DNA from: Fragum whitleyi
Lineage: Eukaryota > Mollusca > Bivalvia > Cardiida > Cardiidae
DNA length: 64,000 bases
NCBI GenBank assembly: GCA_948146395.1
Contig: OX411545.1
Coordinates: forward strand, 15,923,526-15,987,525
Direction: 5' to 3'
The notes below the pieces were generated by a model. The model was not told where the DNA came from. It saw only the letters and a program-made list of their open reading frames with translations, and searched no databases. Shown here piece by piece: positions 23,334 through 35,063 of the stretch. Both the position numbers and the translations under genes were made by a program. The first letter of the stretch is position 1; each line of letters opens with the position of its first letter.

Positions 23334-23586
23334 TATAGCAAGATTACACTGTGACCTAAAACATAATCAATACAAACAGGTATCCGGGCGGACTCACCAT
23401 CCTAGCCCTAGGATTCCGTGAACAACAACGAGAGTAATAGAAAGTACGACTTACCGTCTTAAGAGCTCGGCCAGAAAGAACGCTGGGTGTGCTGGTGACG
23501 TCATTCACGTGTTCCCGAACACTGCTGGGCTATGACGTCACGAGCACCTTATGCTGTGATAATCGCCCACCATGAAATCTACCACA
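23334..23586 (-). repeat. 5' LTR (promoter LTR) of the non-coding LTR element
   Basis: Minus-strand reading starts TGTGGTAGATTTC and ends TTGCTATA. It contains two TGACGTCA (CRE) palindromes (23496-23503, 23533-23540) and a CACGTG E-box (about 23507) in the presumed U3. Further along come two splice-donor-like sites, GACGGTAAGTCG and GATGGTGAGTCC. LTRs provide promoter and polyadenylation signals; I see no clear TATA box or AATAAA. The TG...TA termini, rather than TG...CA, are slightly unusual. Confidence 0.8.
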
Positions 23587-23839
23587 GTTGCCAAGTAGTT
23601 GTCAGGGTGGGTGGGGGTATTCTTTTCTATTTAAACACGTTTTGAGTCTGATCTATTCTATTCATCAATGCAAACAATAATTGATTTATCAATAAATCAA
23701 TTCACCTTGCCTCCAAACAAATGAACTTAAAGCCATGTCATGTTCATGGTAATTTTGCAGGTGACCGGTCAACTCGGCCCTTTTTGTCTCGACCAATTGG
23801 TAACAAAACAAGACATGGTCAACTCGGTTCCAATATGTT

Positions 23840-23990
23840 TTATAACGATCGCAGATTGTGTCTTGCAAAGATTGTTTCGCAGTAGTACCATTTTTTATTA
23901 TCATTTTTAGGACAATATTTCCTATTAGTGTTTTAGACCCGACCTATCATTTTTACCATGAGAAAAAAAAGTGAACTTTTTTTAGAACTG
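23840..23990. repeat. Partner of the 15001-15130 hairpin repeat
   Basis: Shares 'TATAACGATCGCAGAT', 'GTGTCTTGC', 'TTTCGCAGTAGTACC' and 'TTTAGACCCGACC' with the earlier copy but lacks one hairpin arm. Confidence 0.55.
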
Positions 23991-24620
23991 GGCTCCGCCA
24001 TCCTGGATTCCGATAAAACATTTTATCAAAAATTCAAGAATCATTAATGCTCTGAAGCACTCTAATTATAAAAAGTGATCTTTTTAATTGCTCAAGTAAT
24101 AAGAGAAGTATGCACAGATCAAAATAGATTTTAAAACAGTACGAGAAATGAAAGCAAAAGTTGTTTCGGTTTACCATGTGAGGTCGAACATTCGCATTGG
24201 TACCCGATCACGCTTACTGATTCCTTAGGTTGACGTTTTCGTGGCCCGAGTCCAGATCCTATTCATCTGACATTGTTATCGTGAAGTTTCTACTTGAAAA
24301 TCTCAAAGAACTATGATCGCATTAGATTTTTAGCCGTTCTATTTTAAGTCTGCCGGATTTAGTTCAAAACCACCACCTATCTGAACTGCAAAACAGACAA
24401 GTGACTTGTCAACTCAGCGGAATGTTTACTCAGACCATCAACATCTCGGCCAATCCCCCCCCCCTTGACCCGGAAAGGTCTGGTAATTAAGAAATGTTTT
24501 TCATAGGAAATTGAGGTTTTCTCAATTTGTTGCTTAAGTGAAGTTTATCACTTACCAAGGGGATCCCTTATCAAGTTTATGACTGTTTTTATATGTTAAA
24601 TATAGACAAGATTTCTTTCA
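23991..24620. other. AT-rich intergenic DNA, nothing recognised
   Basis: No gene seen. It includes a C-run at about 24456-24465. Confidence 0.5.
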
Positions 24621-24621
24621 T

Positions 24622-24800
24622 CTGGCATGTTGGCCAAGTGGTTAGCCAGCTCGACTCGTAAGCTAGTGGTTGTGAGTTTGAGCCCCATTGGAGGAGGGTA
24701 GTGTATTTGGGTAGGACACTTTACAGACAGGGCCCCACCCAGCTGTTGGGTAGCAAAGGTTAGAACCCATTCCCTCTCTCTCAATGTAAATAAACAAGGT
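24622..24800 (+). mobile_element. tRNA-headed SINE of a second family (Thr-like head)
   Basis: The head has a canonical A box TGGCCAAGTGG (24631-24641), an anticodon-loop-like CTCGTAA (anticodon CGT if real) and a B-box-like GAGTTTGAGCC (about 24674-24684). Downstream, 'GGGTAGGACACTTTACAGAC' and 'CACCCAGCTGTTGGGTA' form the body, the latter a small hairpin common in marine-animal SINEs. It ends in GTAAATAAACAAGG. It is unrelated in body to the SINE at 7108 and 13849. The head is too diverged to be a working tRNA. Confidence 0.75.
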
Positions 24801-25429
24801 TATAAGAGTCAATTGACCCTTTATTGTTTTATCCTCAATAAAAAAAATACATGCTCCAACCCTGAATTTTATAAATCAAAATCTGTTTTTGCTTGAAGAG
24901 CACTAATGTTCTAAAAAGGATCCGTCATCAATATTCAGAAAGGAAATGCTGACAGCTTTTTTATGGGCATTTTTTTTTAGAATTGATTGGTCGATGTTGA
25001 AATGTGTCCAACTATTTTCAACCGTCTTTTCCTCTTTTCTTTAAAAATGAATTCATGCTTATAGACCTTCAATGTAAATATCGCAAAAGTTCAACATAAT
25101 TGGACGCTCATGTCCATTCGACTAACTACGGACGGTTGTATCGATTAATGTAATGTAACTTTTACAAAATATCGTATTAATGCATTAAACCTAAATCATG
25201 TTTGCCCCTTGGTCTGTTCAGCCTGAATCCAGGTCATCCATGATCCAGTGGCAGATCTAGATGGGGTCAGATGTTAAAGCCACTCTTTCTGCGGCCCAAT
25301 TTTGAAATTTTCATGCAAAAAATTGGTCAAAATTGTGTACTCTTTAGCTTGACTTTTCGTAGAATAGGGGGCTATTCTGTTCACATGGGCGTAGGCGTCG
25401 ATGTAATACTTTGTTTAAGATTTTACATG

Positions 25430-25735
25430 CAACTGTGTCAAATCTCTGTTTCTACTAAATCTATTGCTTTGAAATATTGCACATGCTTCCAAGACCATAA
25501 TATTAGCCTCTGAACAAAGATTTGTTACTCTGATACTTAATTTAGTGGAATTTTAGCCTTTTTCAGATTCCAAAATCTTTAAGTTTTTAATGCAACTATC
25601 ATGTATATCTGTGGTTTCTCTGTTTCCACTAAAGCATTTGCTTGGAAACTTTGAACATGTTTCTCTGACCATCATATCAGCTGCTAGACAAAGATTCATT
25701 ACTCTGATATTGAATTTATAGGTTTTCCAAAGTCG
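25430..25735. repeat. Two imperfect tandem copies of a ~170-bp unit
   Basis: Unit 1 (about 25432-25560) and unit 2 (about 25592-25735) share 'TCTCTGTTTCTACTAAA', 'AGACCATAATATTAGC' and 'ACAAAGATTTGTTACTCTGA' with scattered changes. Both units carry a stop at the same codon of the shared frame, so a protein repeat is unlikely. Confidence 0.55.
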
Positions 25736-27015
25736 ACATTGGTTTGCTTTTACTATCCAGCTTTGGGAATAGTGAAGCTTCTATGTCTTCAGACAGCTCA
25801 AGGTTGTTGGTAAATGAAGCAGCCTTTTTGAGGGGTGTGGAATTCCTTGGGATTGCATTCCTGTGCCGACTTGCCAAACATCGGCTTTATTTGCTAAATT
25901 TAATACCAGGTCAAATTTAGGTTAAAAAAATAGACATTTTGTCTCAATTTGTTTTCAAGAAAAGGGTTCATTTAAGCTTGCATATCCATACCATGAAGAT
26001 ATTGTTCGAGAGCATAGTTTTTATTCAAGTGTTTTTCGATGATTTGAAATGGGAGTTTATTTTTATTTTTTTATTTTCAAAGAAATGTTAATTTAAGACA
26101 CTCATGTATATATAGAGAGCATATACTAGATTTATGTAATTCACAAACATTGTTATTTTGTATTTGGTTTTAAGTAACCCTTGTAATTTAAGGTAATATG
26201 CCTGGGTGCAAGGTATCCAGGAGTTCTGAGTTCATATCTCAGCAAGGGTCAAATTGTAACCAATAAGATATCAGTTGTGTGAATTATATGAATTTAATAT
26301 AATCAATAATAGTAATATTTTAACCCTCACCTTACTGTTCACAGCAGTGTTGTGGAAATGTGGACCTTCTCCACATGTCCCTAGACAAGTTAGAGATGAT
26401 TTATAACTTGCCCAGGATCAGAAGGAACTTGTCCATAAAAAAGTGAGGAGATAGATATCTAGAAAACATTGTTCTACTGAAAATATGCTGGAACATTGCT
26501 TAAAGCATTAGAGTATTTTATTTGTTACATATTTTTAGTACTATTCCAAGATTTGCTCTGATATAGTGTCTACTGACAAGTTGAATGATTGACCGATACC
26601 AAACTGAGTGAAATGACCCAAATATTATAAAGTTTGAACAACAATAACAATAGAATAGTTCCACATGATTTTAGGTGGATGTGGACAACTATTTTGGGAC
26701 AGAGCTCTCATTCACAAAAAGGTACCCCAAATTCTAGTCCAGTGTCTAAAAAAATGAAAATATTTTCAGGTTTCACCTTTTGTTTTTATGGAGAAACCTA
26801 AGCCCCCAGCTCCAAGGTTTTTTTGTTTTTTTTTTTTTTTTTTCTTTTTTTGAAAGATTGTTGAAAGCTGCGTTTAACCCCATTCAAACAAACAAAACAA
26901 ACCAAGGCCTTTTTTGTTCATGATCTTAAAATGTGAAATATCAATGTATATGAAAAACTGTATTGTAAATAATGTAGTGATATGTTTCATCATCATGACA
27001 ATTTTATTCATTTGC
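25736..27015. other. AT-rich intergenic DNA with T-run
   Basis: No gene or transposon end recognised. A T-rich run lies at about 26818-26848. Confidence 0.5.
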
Positions 27016-27182
27016 TTTAGGGTTGTGTACCCATAATAGTTACTCAATGTTTTGGGAGTAGTAAACTTTAACAATATTAAATGAGGTTTCCTAATGTTTT
27101 TTACTAGGAAACCTCAGTCAATATTTTTAATAATCATGTTTTCCGAAATGGTGCGGAACTATTATGGGTCCACTACCTTAAA
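27016..27182. mobile_element. 167-bp palindromic (foldback) MITE
   Basis: The outer arms TTTAGGGTTGTGTACCCATA and, inverted, TTAAGGTAGTGGACCCATA pair along most of the length. The centre is a perfect 12-bp stem TGAGGTTTCCTA/TAGGAAACCTCA with an 11-base loop. No coding capacity. A target duplication is not certain. Confidence 0.7.
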
Positions 27183-27194
27183 AAGCAAAAGAGT

Positions 27195-28600
27195 AAAATT
27201 ATCTAAAAGCTTACATGAGCACAACATGCTCAAAGTGATCTGATAGGATCACTCTGAATCTGTCGTCTGTCCTTTGCTGACCATTTTAAAAGTTTTCTCA
27301 AAATTCTGATTGACCAAAATGTTACATGTCCAGCCTTTTAATGCCCTGAGAACGATGGACGGGCACATTGTTTTACCATTGTCCGTCTGGCTGTCTGACT
27401 GTAAAACTTAATAAAACACTAAATATTTCCTATTACTTCAAGGCTATTCAAGTGCAAACACATCTTGCTTCACTATGAAATCTTTGAGAGATATCTGATT
27501 CTCTTCCTTAACCACTGGCCCAGTTTCAATGTATTTGGCCAGAATATATCTTGAATGACATTTTCTTTAGAATGCTCTAGAGGCCATGATATAAGTGAAA
27601 GATTGGTAAAAAGATTATTTTACCCTTGAAAGATATTCCTTGTGAAATTTTGATTGGCCCATAAATATGGTTGTGGTATTTTTCTTATGTTCCATACCGA
27701 AAAATCATCTTTCTTGGGGCAAATTGTTTTACCATTGTCTGTTTGTCAGTCTGTCTTCAAAATTTAACCAAAAACATTAGTTTTGCCAATAGTTTTGCCA
27801 ATATCTTCAAGCCTATTTAAGCTACCAGTCTAATATTTGGCATTAGGATATATCTAGATGAAACTCATTTGCTGAAACCAAATTAAGGTCATGTGACATT
27901 CAGACAATCGCAAGGTCATCTGTCAAGGTCAAATTACTCAAAAAATTGACAAAAAAACTTAAGATTGCAATTTTTTTCAAGCCTATTCAAGATACAAGCC
28001 TCATTTTTGGCATGATGATAGATCTCAATGATCTGCATCTGCTAATACTAATGCTAAGGTCATACCACATTTTTAAGATCATCTATCGAGGTCAAACTTC
28101 TAAAAAGATTAACAAAAACAACTTCACATTACCAATATCTTCAAGCCTAATTAAGGTACAAACCTCATATTTGACATGATGTTACATCTCAATTATGTGC
28201 ATCTCAAGATACCAAGGCCAAGGTAAAGGTCAATGTCTTAAATCAAAGTCGTCATTTTGAAAAAAAAATATGTATACGGGACATTTGTTATTCACAAACA
28301 AAACCTTGTTTCACTATAAAATCTTTGACAAATATTGCCTCCTCAACCTTTTGGTCAATTTTAATAAAATATTGCCAAAATATTCTTTGGATGATCCTTG
28401 CAGATTTCTTTTGCAAAAACTTGATAAACCAAAGAAATTTGGCGTGGCCTTTTTCAGTATAAAGTCTTAGAACACCATCAATTTGACCATTTAACTAATT
28501 TCAACGAAACTTTGGCCAAAATTTTGGATTACATCAACTGGACCAATGAAATACAGATGAGTTATTTAGGCCAATTCTGTACCTTATGTTTTGCAAACCA
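27195..28600. repeat. Bivalve GAGCAC-hairpin repeat with ~170-bp modules
   Basis: It opens with a GAGCAC-AACAT-GCTC hairpin, then 'GATCACTCTGAATCTGTCGT'. Three modules beginning 'TCAAGCCTATTCAAG' or similar run from about 27805, 27977 and 28140, each with 'CATGATGATAGATCTCAATG'-like and 'AAGGTCA'-type segments. It resembles the other GAGCAC elements only at the ends. Non-coding. Confidence 0.6.
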
Positions 28601-28884
28601 AATCCCTAATGATCATAAGAGAAGTACACAAATGAATGAGTTACTGGTATAGTTTCAAAACATTTGAATTGGAAATAAAAGTTAAGCAAGCTCATTTCAT
28701 TAATTTAAAAGAGTGTTAAGCTTTTCATAATACATTTTTAAAAGACAACAATTAAAGACTGCGATCGTTTTGAGGCTTTGCCTTTTTCATATTAGGCAGT
28801 GAAAGAACTGAGGGTATATAGCACGTATGTATCATCTGCCTCTTTGCTCACAGATTACACTACCAATGTTGCATGTAGATTGCA

Positions 28885-29362
28885 AGAATGTTCAAAATCG
28901 CATTCAAAAACTCTCCAAAATCACTTAAAAGACATGATCAACAACTAGATTCAAAATAAATACAGGTAGAAAAAGTCTTACCATTACACTGTCATAATTG
29001 AAATTGTATGCCTTTGGTTGGTTCTTGAAGAAAAAGGAAACTTTCTATAGGAGTTATTTGCATATTTCATGGGGGGTAAATAAATATCTCTAGTTTTGTT
29101 TTGTTAATCCTGAACAAAATTATTGATTTTGGATACCCCCCCCCCTTAAATCTCACTAAAAACTCACTCATCACACTCATTCAATTTCGTTCCAAAAGTA
29201 TTCCAAAACCATTAATATAATATGTTAATGGGCCATAGGCCTTTATACTTAATTAGATGTTATATTGTATTGTATTATAAAAGTCACTCATATCACTCAT
29301 TCTATTTCGTTCCGAAATTATTCTAAATTCATTCATCTTGTCAAGCGTTGCTTTTAACTGTA
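28885..29362. mobile_element. MITE-A copy (forward), degraded left end
   Basis: The right end TTGTCAAGCG...TTTTAACTG-TA and the central 'TCCTGAACAAAATTATTGAT' are recognisable; the left terminus is lost. An internal segment ('CACTCATTCAATTTCGTTCC') is repeated about 125 bp further on, suggesting a local duplication. Confidence 0.6.
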
Positions 29363-29429
29363 GAATAATTATTTTACCTTTACTGTGCAGATAAAATCAT
29401 ATTTAAATATCCAAGCTAGTTCTTACTCT

Positions 29430-32190
29430 TTGTCAGAATGTTTACAACGTTTTAACAATATTCCAAAGGAATCCAAATACCGTTTACCAATTTTTTGCAG
29501 TGGGGAAGATGGGAAGACATTCCCAAATGCATCCCTGGGTCATCGACAACGAACAAAAGTTAGAAATTTCACGTCCTCCAAGTCGGGGTAACAATTTTGA
29601 CCATGACGTAATTGTATGTAGTTGAAATACTTCTTCTTAAAAAAAAACAAAAAAAACATTTCACTTTTAGATTTAGGTACACACAATTTCTGCCCTCTTT
29701 TCAGCGACGCATGTACAATAATCATAATACTACATCAAAATTAAAAAAAAACTCGGGAAAGTTTCAGATGTAGAATACCCATACGGATCATCAACGCGTT
29801 GTATAATTCCTGTCATACATTTATATTAAATCGGAATTTATGAGTGTACGATTCTCAAATGCGGTCGATGACGATTCTATGGCGAAAAATTCATGCCTAT
29901 TTTATGGGAATGGTATTTTATGGCAAGAGATAACATTACAGATAACCTGTCATTGACAATGTGGGTGAATAAGGAATAATGAATAATTTTTTACTGAAAT
30001 TGAATACAATTGATGGACAATGCAAGTCTTGAATGTTTTGAACGAAAAAAGTAATACGTTTTTAGCTAGCAAAGCGTTAGCTTTGCTGGCTTTAGTTAAC
30101 ATAAAAAAATGAGGAAGACTCAAAGTTCAAATGAGTGCAAACAGCCCGTGGCAGTTTAACCATTAAATCAATGAATGTTTTCGCCATAAAAAGTAGTTCT
30201 TCCGTAATGTTGCATACCTATGTCTGCAGTTTCAACCCCGTCCCCCTCATTCTTTAAGCTCGTAAGGGCAAATCGAGCTTAAGGTGAGCTGTGTGATCAT
30301 AAGATATCCATCCTACGTCGTTCGTCATCAACTCTCTTTAGTGTTTATATCATAGGGAGACAATTCATGAATATTGGATAGTAATGTTTGTCAGGTCATT
30401 AAGATGGTCCGTATGAATTAAAATTTGAAATATTCCATGTGAAAACACGAGAAAAGGATATCTGTTGACACGTTCTTTGTTTACATTCTAATGGCCATAC
30501 ATTTAGTGCATTTATGATGAAGCCTTTTCAGTATGTAAGTCAAAATGATAAAACCTCCTGAAAGAGCAAAGTTCATCTGAAAATACTAACGTAGGGACAT
30601 GAAAATTTGACTCAACCGTGATGAGCAATGACCAGAATTCTTTTTATGTCAGAAAAGGGACTCAAATAGAATAAGAGAACATTTGAACAGAAAAAAGGGA
30701 AAGAAAAATTGGGATTTATGAAAATTTTTCACGCTCACGGTAGTACAGTGTATTGGAATGTGGATTACAAGAATGTCACATGGGTGCAAAGTAATGACTT
30801 AGCGTGACCAGAATTTCCACTATGCACACTGCATTATATTACTTGGATGGACTATACTCAAATAAGACCTCATTCGAAAGTATGCTTTTTAAATCCTCTC
30901 TTTATTTTAACTCTGATTTTGTATCATAATAAATTTTAAAAGTAAGATAACTAAAATATCTATGCTTTGTTAGCTTTCAGTACTTACAGTACCTTGATTT
31001 TATCCTTTAAGTATAATCTACATAATCTTCTGTAACAGATTTTTGTGTTTTTGCTGACCAACCAGATGCTTCGAAAATTTCACCAACAAATAAAACCATG
31101 AACTGAATTGAGTTAAGATTTTTTTTTCAAAGTTTACTTATTTGTGCAGCTCCTGAGTTGAAATAAAATGTTTAAGATTTCATAGTTCACAACTAACTAT
31201 GCTTATTTCTTTTATTTGTATCATTCAAATTGTGACGAATCGTTACGTTCAGATGCAAATAATAACATTGTAGTTCTTTGCTATGTTTTTGAAGTTTATA
31301 TTGACATTCGGGAGACTTTTGATTTCACACATATGACAATGCAGAATTCTTATTGGGAATTAATATACGTACAATTCGCACGTGAATACATGTGTCTCAT
31401 CTATAAACTCAGAGAAGCATAAAAACTAATGCAAATTAGCTTATGAAAAGGGTTCGAAATTAACCAAAAAGACGAAGGGTAAGATATTTCTTCCTTTTCA
31501 AAACACATACCATACTTATAACGACTATTCATAATGAATGTGAAGACAATAAACAGATATATAAAATATATGGCCAATAAATGTGCATCCGTCTGCCGGA
31601 TATAGCCAATTCCGGGAGTGATAAATATCACGGTTTATGCGATTGCATCCGCATAGTGAAATACAAAACTGATTAATCAAATAAGACAATACCGTGTTAA
31701 GACAGCTAAAAGAGGGCTATGTTGTAAGAGGAAATCGCTGACATATATGTGCTTTGCTTTTTACAATAATGACGTAACATTAAGGTTCATGTTCAGTGTT
31801 TATGGCCGAATTTCATGCGCATATTATTAAAATATTGAGAAGCAATAAGCTCCACTAAGTTATTTAATATATATACTTATGCAATTTAACCTAAACCATA
31901 ATAATTGAAAGTTCGTATAGTTACGACCCTGGTCAGACCGTTTGTAGTATTCGGTAACTGGTTTGTTAAGGTTCAGTGTTTAGCAGAGACCACTATTGTA
32001 CGAAAATGTAGCATAATTCCAAGTTGGACTCTAACTCAATGTCAACAGGCGTCTTTGTACAATTAACAAATTGTTTCCTTGAAAACGAGCAACCCTCGTA
32101 AATTGAATTACCTCTCCCTTGACGTTTGATTTTTTCGGATCTTTGGAGTCATAATTTCATACATAGTGTAGAAATATTTCAAGACGCTTT
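29430..32190 (+). repeat. Old duplicated block, copy 2 (partner 10690-13550)
   Basis: Colinear islands match copy 1. The longest, 31540-31690, keeps close to nine bases in ten; 32035-32160 is similar. The region also holds a small hairpin, AGCTAGCAAAGC/GCTTTGCTGGCT (30064-30091), and a remnant of a GAGCTT/AAGGTGAGCT repeat end (30245-30330). No conserved ORF. Confidence 0.65.
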
Positions 32191-32350
32191 CAAAAAAGAT
32201 CATTTTCAAAGAACTCCTTATGATACGTTTCACTTTAATTCCATTCATCCGTTCCCCTTTTAAATCTAAAACTTACGGAAAGACTCGCGTAACGGTTTAG
32301 AGGGGGATAAGATGCCACGGATTAAGAGGATATTGAATGAGTGGTCATGG

Positions 32351-32450
32351 AATACCGAATTTATTAAACGAGTCATCTATAAACAGATAAAAATGAGGCT
32401 GCGCCGAGTTTTTATCTGTTTAAGATGACGAGTTTAATAAATTCGGTATT
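32351..32450. repeat. 100-bp hairpin, ~42-bp stem
   Basis: AATACCGAATTTATTAAAC... pairs with ...GTTTAATAAATTCGGTATT across about 42 bp with two or three mismatches; the loop is about 15 bases (TGAGGCTGCGCCGAG). A foldback element by structure. Confidence 0.75.
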
Positions 32451-32919
32451 TTATGAGCACAAATTTGATATTCTATTTATAATATGACTCGAAATTTTGC
32501 GAAAAATCGTCAAAATTCTTGAATTCAACATATCAATTCTCCGCAAAACTTAGAACGCCGTTTGAAACTGACGTCACAATATATACATTATGACCTCATT
32601 TTGGCGGTTAGAAAATAGCGTTGCCATTCGTATGAGCTCGTTTGCACAGTTATTCCACTAGTGTAATAACACCCGTGTAATTTCAAAAATATTCAACGGG
32701 GTTATTTCACTTCCGCGACGTAGGTCATATTATAAATGCAAATAAGAGATAGTCGTCATTAGATTAATTGCTAATGGTAGTCTTTATCAATAGAGCCGAC
32801 ACGTTTAAATTGAGAACCATTTCTCTGAATGGACCACATCGTCTGTGCGATAGATTCGTTACAATTGGTGACATGGGTTGAATTGTGAGAACTGTCAGCC
32901 CGCTGTTGCCTTACCAACG

Positions 32920-33340
32920 GCATTCGGAACATCGCTCGGACTTTTCCGTAACTTGAAAAGTACCTCGGACGTAAGTGTAGTAATTTTGGGTATTTTTTTT
33001 AGGTAATTCGGCTCCTGGTAGTACCTCGGTTAATACGCATGAAGAAAATCACATTTTGTTAATTCTTTCCGATCGTCTATCAGGATCTTTTGGGCATATA
33101 ATTATTTGATGACAAAACGCAGTAAGACCCTGCGTTTTGTTATCAAATTATGATATGCCCATTATTCTTCATTCGTTGATTTTGTTTTATGCAACGTCAT
33201 CCTTAGCGGGATCGTTAATGTTTGTGACGTCATATAAACCCACGTGCGAAATGACGCGCTTTCAAGGCTGCGCCCGTATTATTCCCGAGGTCTATTCCGT
33301 AGAATCGCCGAAGGTTCCCGATTGTACCCACGGATCTCCC
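32920..33340 (-). repeat. Hairpin-bearing dispersed repeat, copy B
   Basis: The reverse complement aligns with copies A and C over the full length. The hairpin (33092-33160) pairs GGGCATATAATTATTTGAT with ATCAAATTATGATATGCCC and extends through ACAAAACGCAG/CTGCGTTTTGT, the best-paired of the three copies. TGACGTCA is at 33225-33232. Confidence 0.75.
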
Positions 33341-34356
33341 AATCCCGAGTTTTATCGGAGGGAAGAGAAGTTTAACGGTTAAAAATGGAGGAAAGATGTG
33401 CATAATAGAAAGCCTTACCTTAGGATAAATTGCTAATACTAGTCTATATACACTGAAGCGAACTTTTAATCGGCCACCTTGCATTTACCACATTTTAACA
33501 TATTTGTAGTAATCTAATTAACTTTCCTTTAATTAGTTATGAAAGGTCGTTCAATTTTGGGCATTCTTAAAGAAGATTGGATTAGGATTTTTGTTTTGGC
33601 TGTCTGTAGCAAACGGTCAAACAGAAGAACCTTCCGTTACAAAAGTCACAAAAGTTGCTCATTTTCCTAAAATTTCAAAAATTCGATCTAAGAAATATTC
33701 GGAAATTAATCCTATACGTGACAAACTTCGACGGTTATTGCCTGTCAGATATCAAATGAGAGAAGAAAATACTATTGTAGGTGTTCTATTTCTCACACAA
33801 ACATGAAATGTTAAAAATAATCCCACCCTCCAATGTTAATTTTGAAACCAGGGATACAATTGAATTCCCCTTAAACTCGTTGCTTTCCTCATATGTTTTT
33901 CGGTCGATTTAAATTGATGATTCTCCACGAATGATTTTTCTATTACAATTCGATAAGTTCCCATTTCAGATACCACTGACAATATTACTTTTTTAGCAAA
34001 ACCCAAGTGGCCGTTTAGAAGTTCGTTTCAGTGTAGACAGGGTCGACCCATGATTATAATAATATATTTATTCAGGGATAAGTATCTTTTTCATTGAATG
34101 GATCGCGTCTGTCTGTGCATTCGGTTCAATGCACTCTAAACGGGTTATAAATGGCTTAGAAGCGAATTTTGTTTCCTTACAGATTTTGAACCCGGCTTTG
34201 CACGATACTATGTACATCGCTTGGCTAGAAATTTGTTTTTGAGGATTACCCACGATACGTGTAACATATCTGTCCTGGTAAATAACGTTTTGATATCTGG
34301 TGGTCTGTCATATAGGACAAAAAATCCATATCCGATCAGTTGAAAGCCTAGTCTAA
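33341..34356. other. Intergenic DNA between two inverted repeat copies
   Basis: A 71-codon ORF at 33591-33806 (no ATG start; first codon TTG) has no family resemblance I recognise and I do not call it a gene. The rest is AT-rich and featureless. Confidence 0.5.
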
Positions 34357-34755
34357 AATCGGGAAGCATTGGCGATTCTACGGAACAGACCTCGGGAATG
34401 TTAAGGTCGCAACCGTGACGGCGCGTCGTTTCACATTTGATTTTACATGACGTCACAATCATAACTGAATATGACGTTGCATAAAACAAAATCAACGAAA
34501 TGTAAAGCTTGGTATTTTATAATTTGATAACTATAAGGCATTGTTTTACTGAGTTTTGTTTTCAAATTATAACATACCAAAAAGATCTCTACAGACGATC
34601 GGAAAGAATTAACCGAATATGATTTTCTGAAAGCGTATAAAATTACCGAAGTACCACCACAAGCCGAATTACCTAAAAATGACCTAAAATTACTACACTT
34701 ACGTCCGAGGTACTTTCCACTTTGCGGAAAAGTCCGCGTGATTGTCCGAATATTA
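34357..34755 (+). repeat. Hairpin-bearing dispersed repeat, copy C
   Basis: Same orientation as copy A, opposite to copy B, 1.0 kb from B. The hairpin (34509-34580) has outer arms TTGGTAT.../...ATACCAA instead of GGGCATA/TATGCCC, so two outer base pairs have changed on both sides at once. TGACGTCA is at 34448-34455. Confidence 0.75.
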
Positions 34756-35063
34756 TTTTGTTTCAGAGATGTCCTTCTTTGTTTTTTGGTTTGTTTCAAT
34801 CTATTGAAAAATCCGCACGATGTTCTGAGCCCATTATCTATTTTTTCTTTTCCTCCCGAAATGAGTGTATATTTTTACATTCAGTTTGCAACATTCTATA
34901 CCTACTTATGATATTATCTCAACAAAATACAAAGATTTCAGATGCCGGTCTCACACAAATATACTTCAGCAGAGATTAAAGATACTAAAATGTCCTTGGT
35001 GAGACGAGTTCTTTTGTACTTTCTAGCACTGGCGGTTTTTCATTGATTTTCGTACAGCCAGTG

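Larger units (their letters stand above)
15536..23586 (-). mobile_element. Non-coding LTR retrotransposon (LARD-like), complete ends
   Basis: Two 253-bp direct repeats (15536-15788 and 23334-23586) differ at only four positions with no indels. They are flanked outside by the same 4 bp, GTTG, at 15532-15535 and 23587-23590. Read on the minus strand each repeat starts TGTGGTAG. Next to the upstream one, two bases in, is a TGG-starting primer-binding-site candidate; directly before the downstream one is a purine-rich tract. Together this is the full architecture of an LTR retrotransposon of 8051 bp. The 7.5 kb interior has no gag, protease, RT or integrase; its longest ORFs are about 80-105 codons without motifs. 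It carries tandem repeats, a GCTCACCTGA-type element and a MITE-A copy. It must have been mobilised in trans. Superfamily unknown. Confidence 0.85.

Noticed and set aside
24622..24700. A Thr-like tRNA gene.
   Set aside because: Acceptor and anticodon stems do not pair well, the B box is degenerate, and a SINE body follows directly.
25271..25735. A tandem peptide repeat (SVSTK...TCF.DH.IS) suggesting a repeat protein.
   Set aside because: Both units contain a stop at the same codon of the shared frame, and there is no splice signal pattern to rescue it.
33591..33806. A 71-codon ORF with a basic, coding-looking composition.
   Set aside because: It starts at a non-ATG codon, matches no family I know, and has no convincing exon borders.
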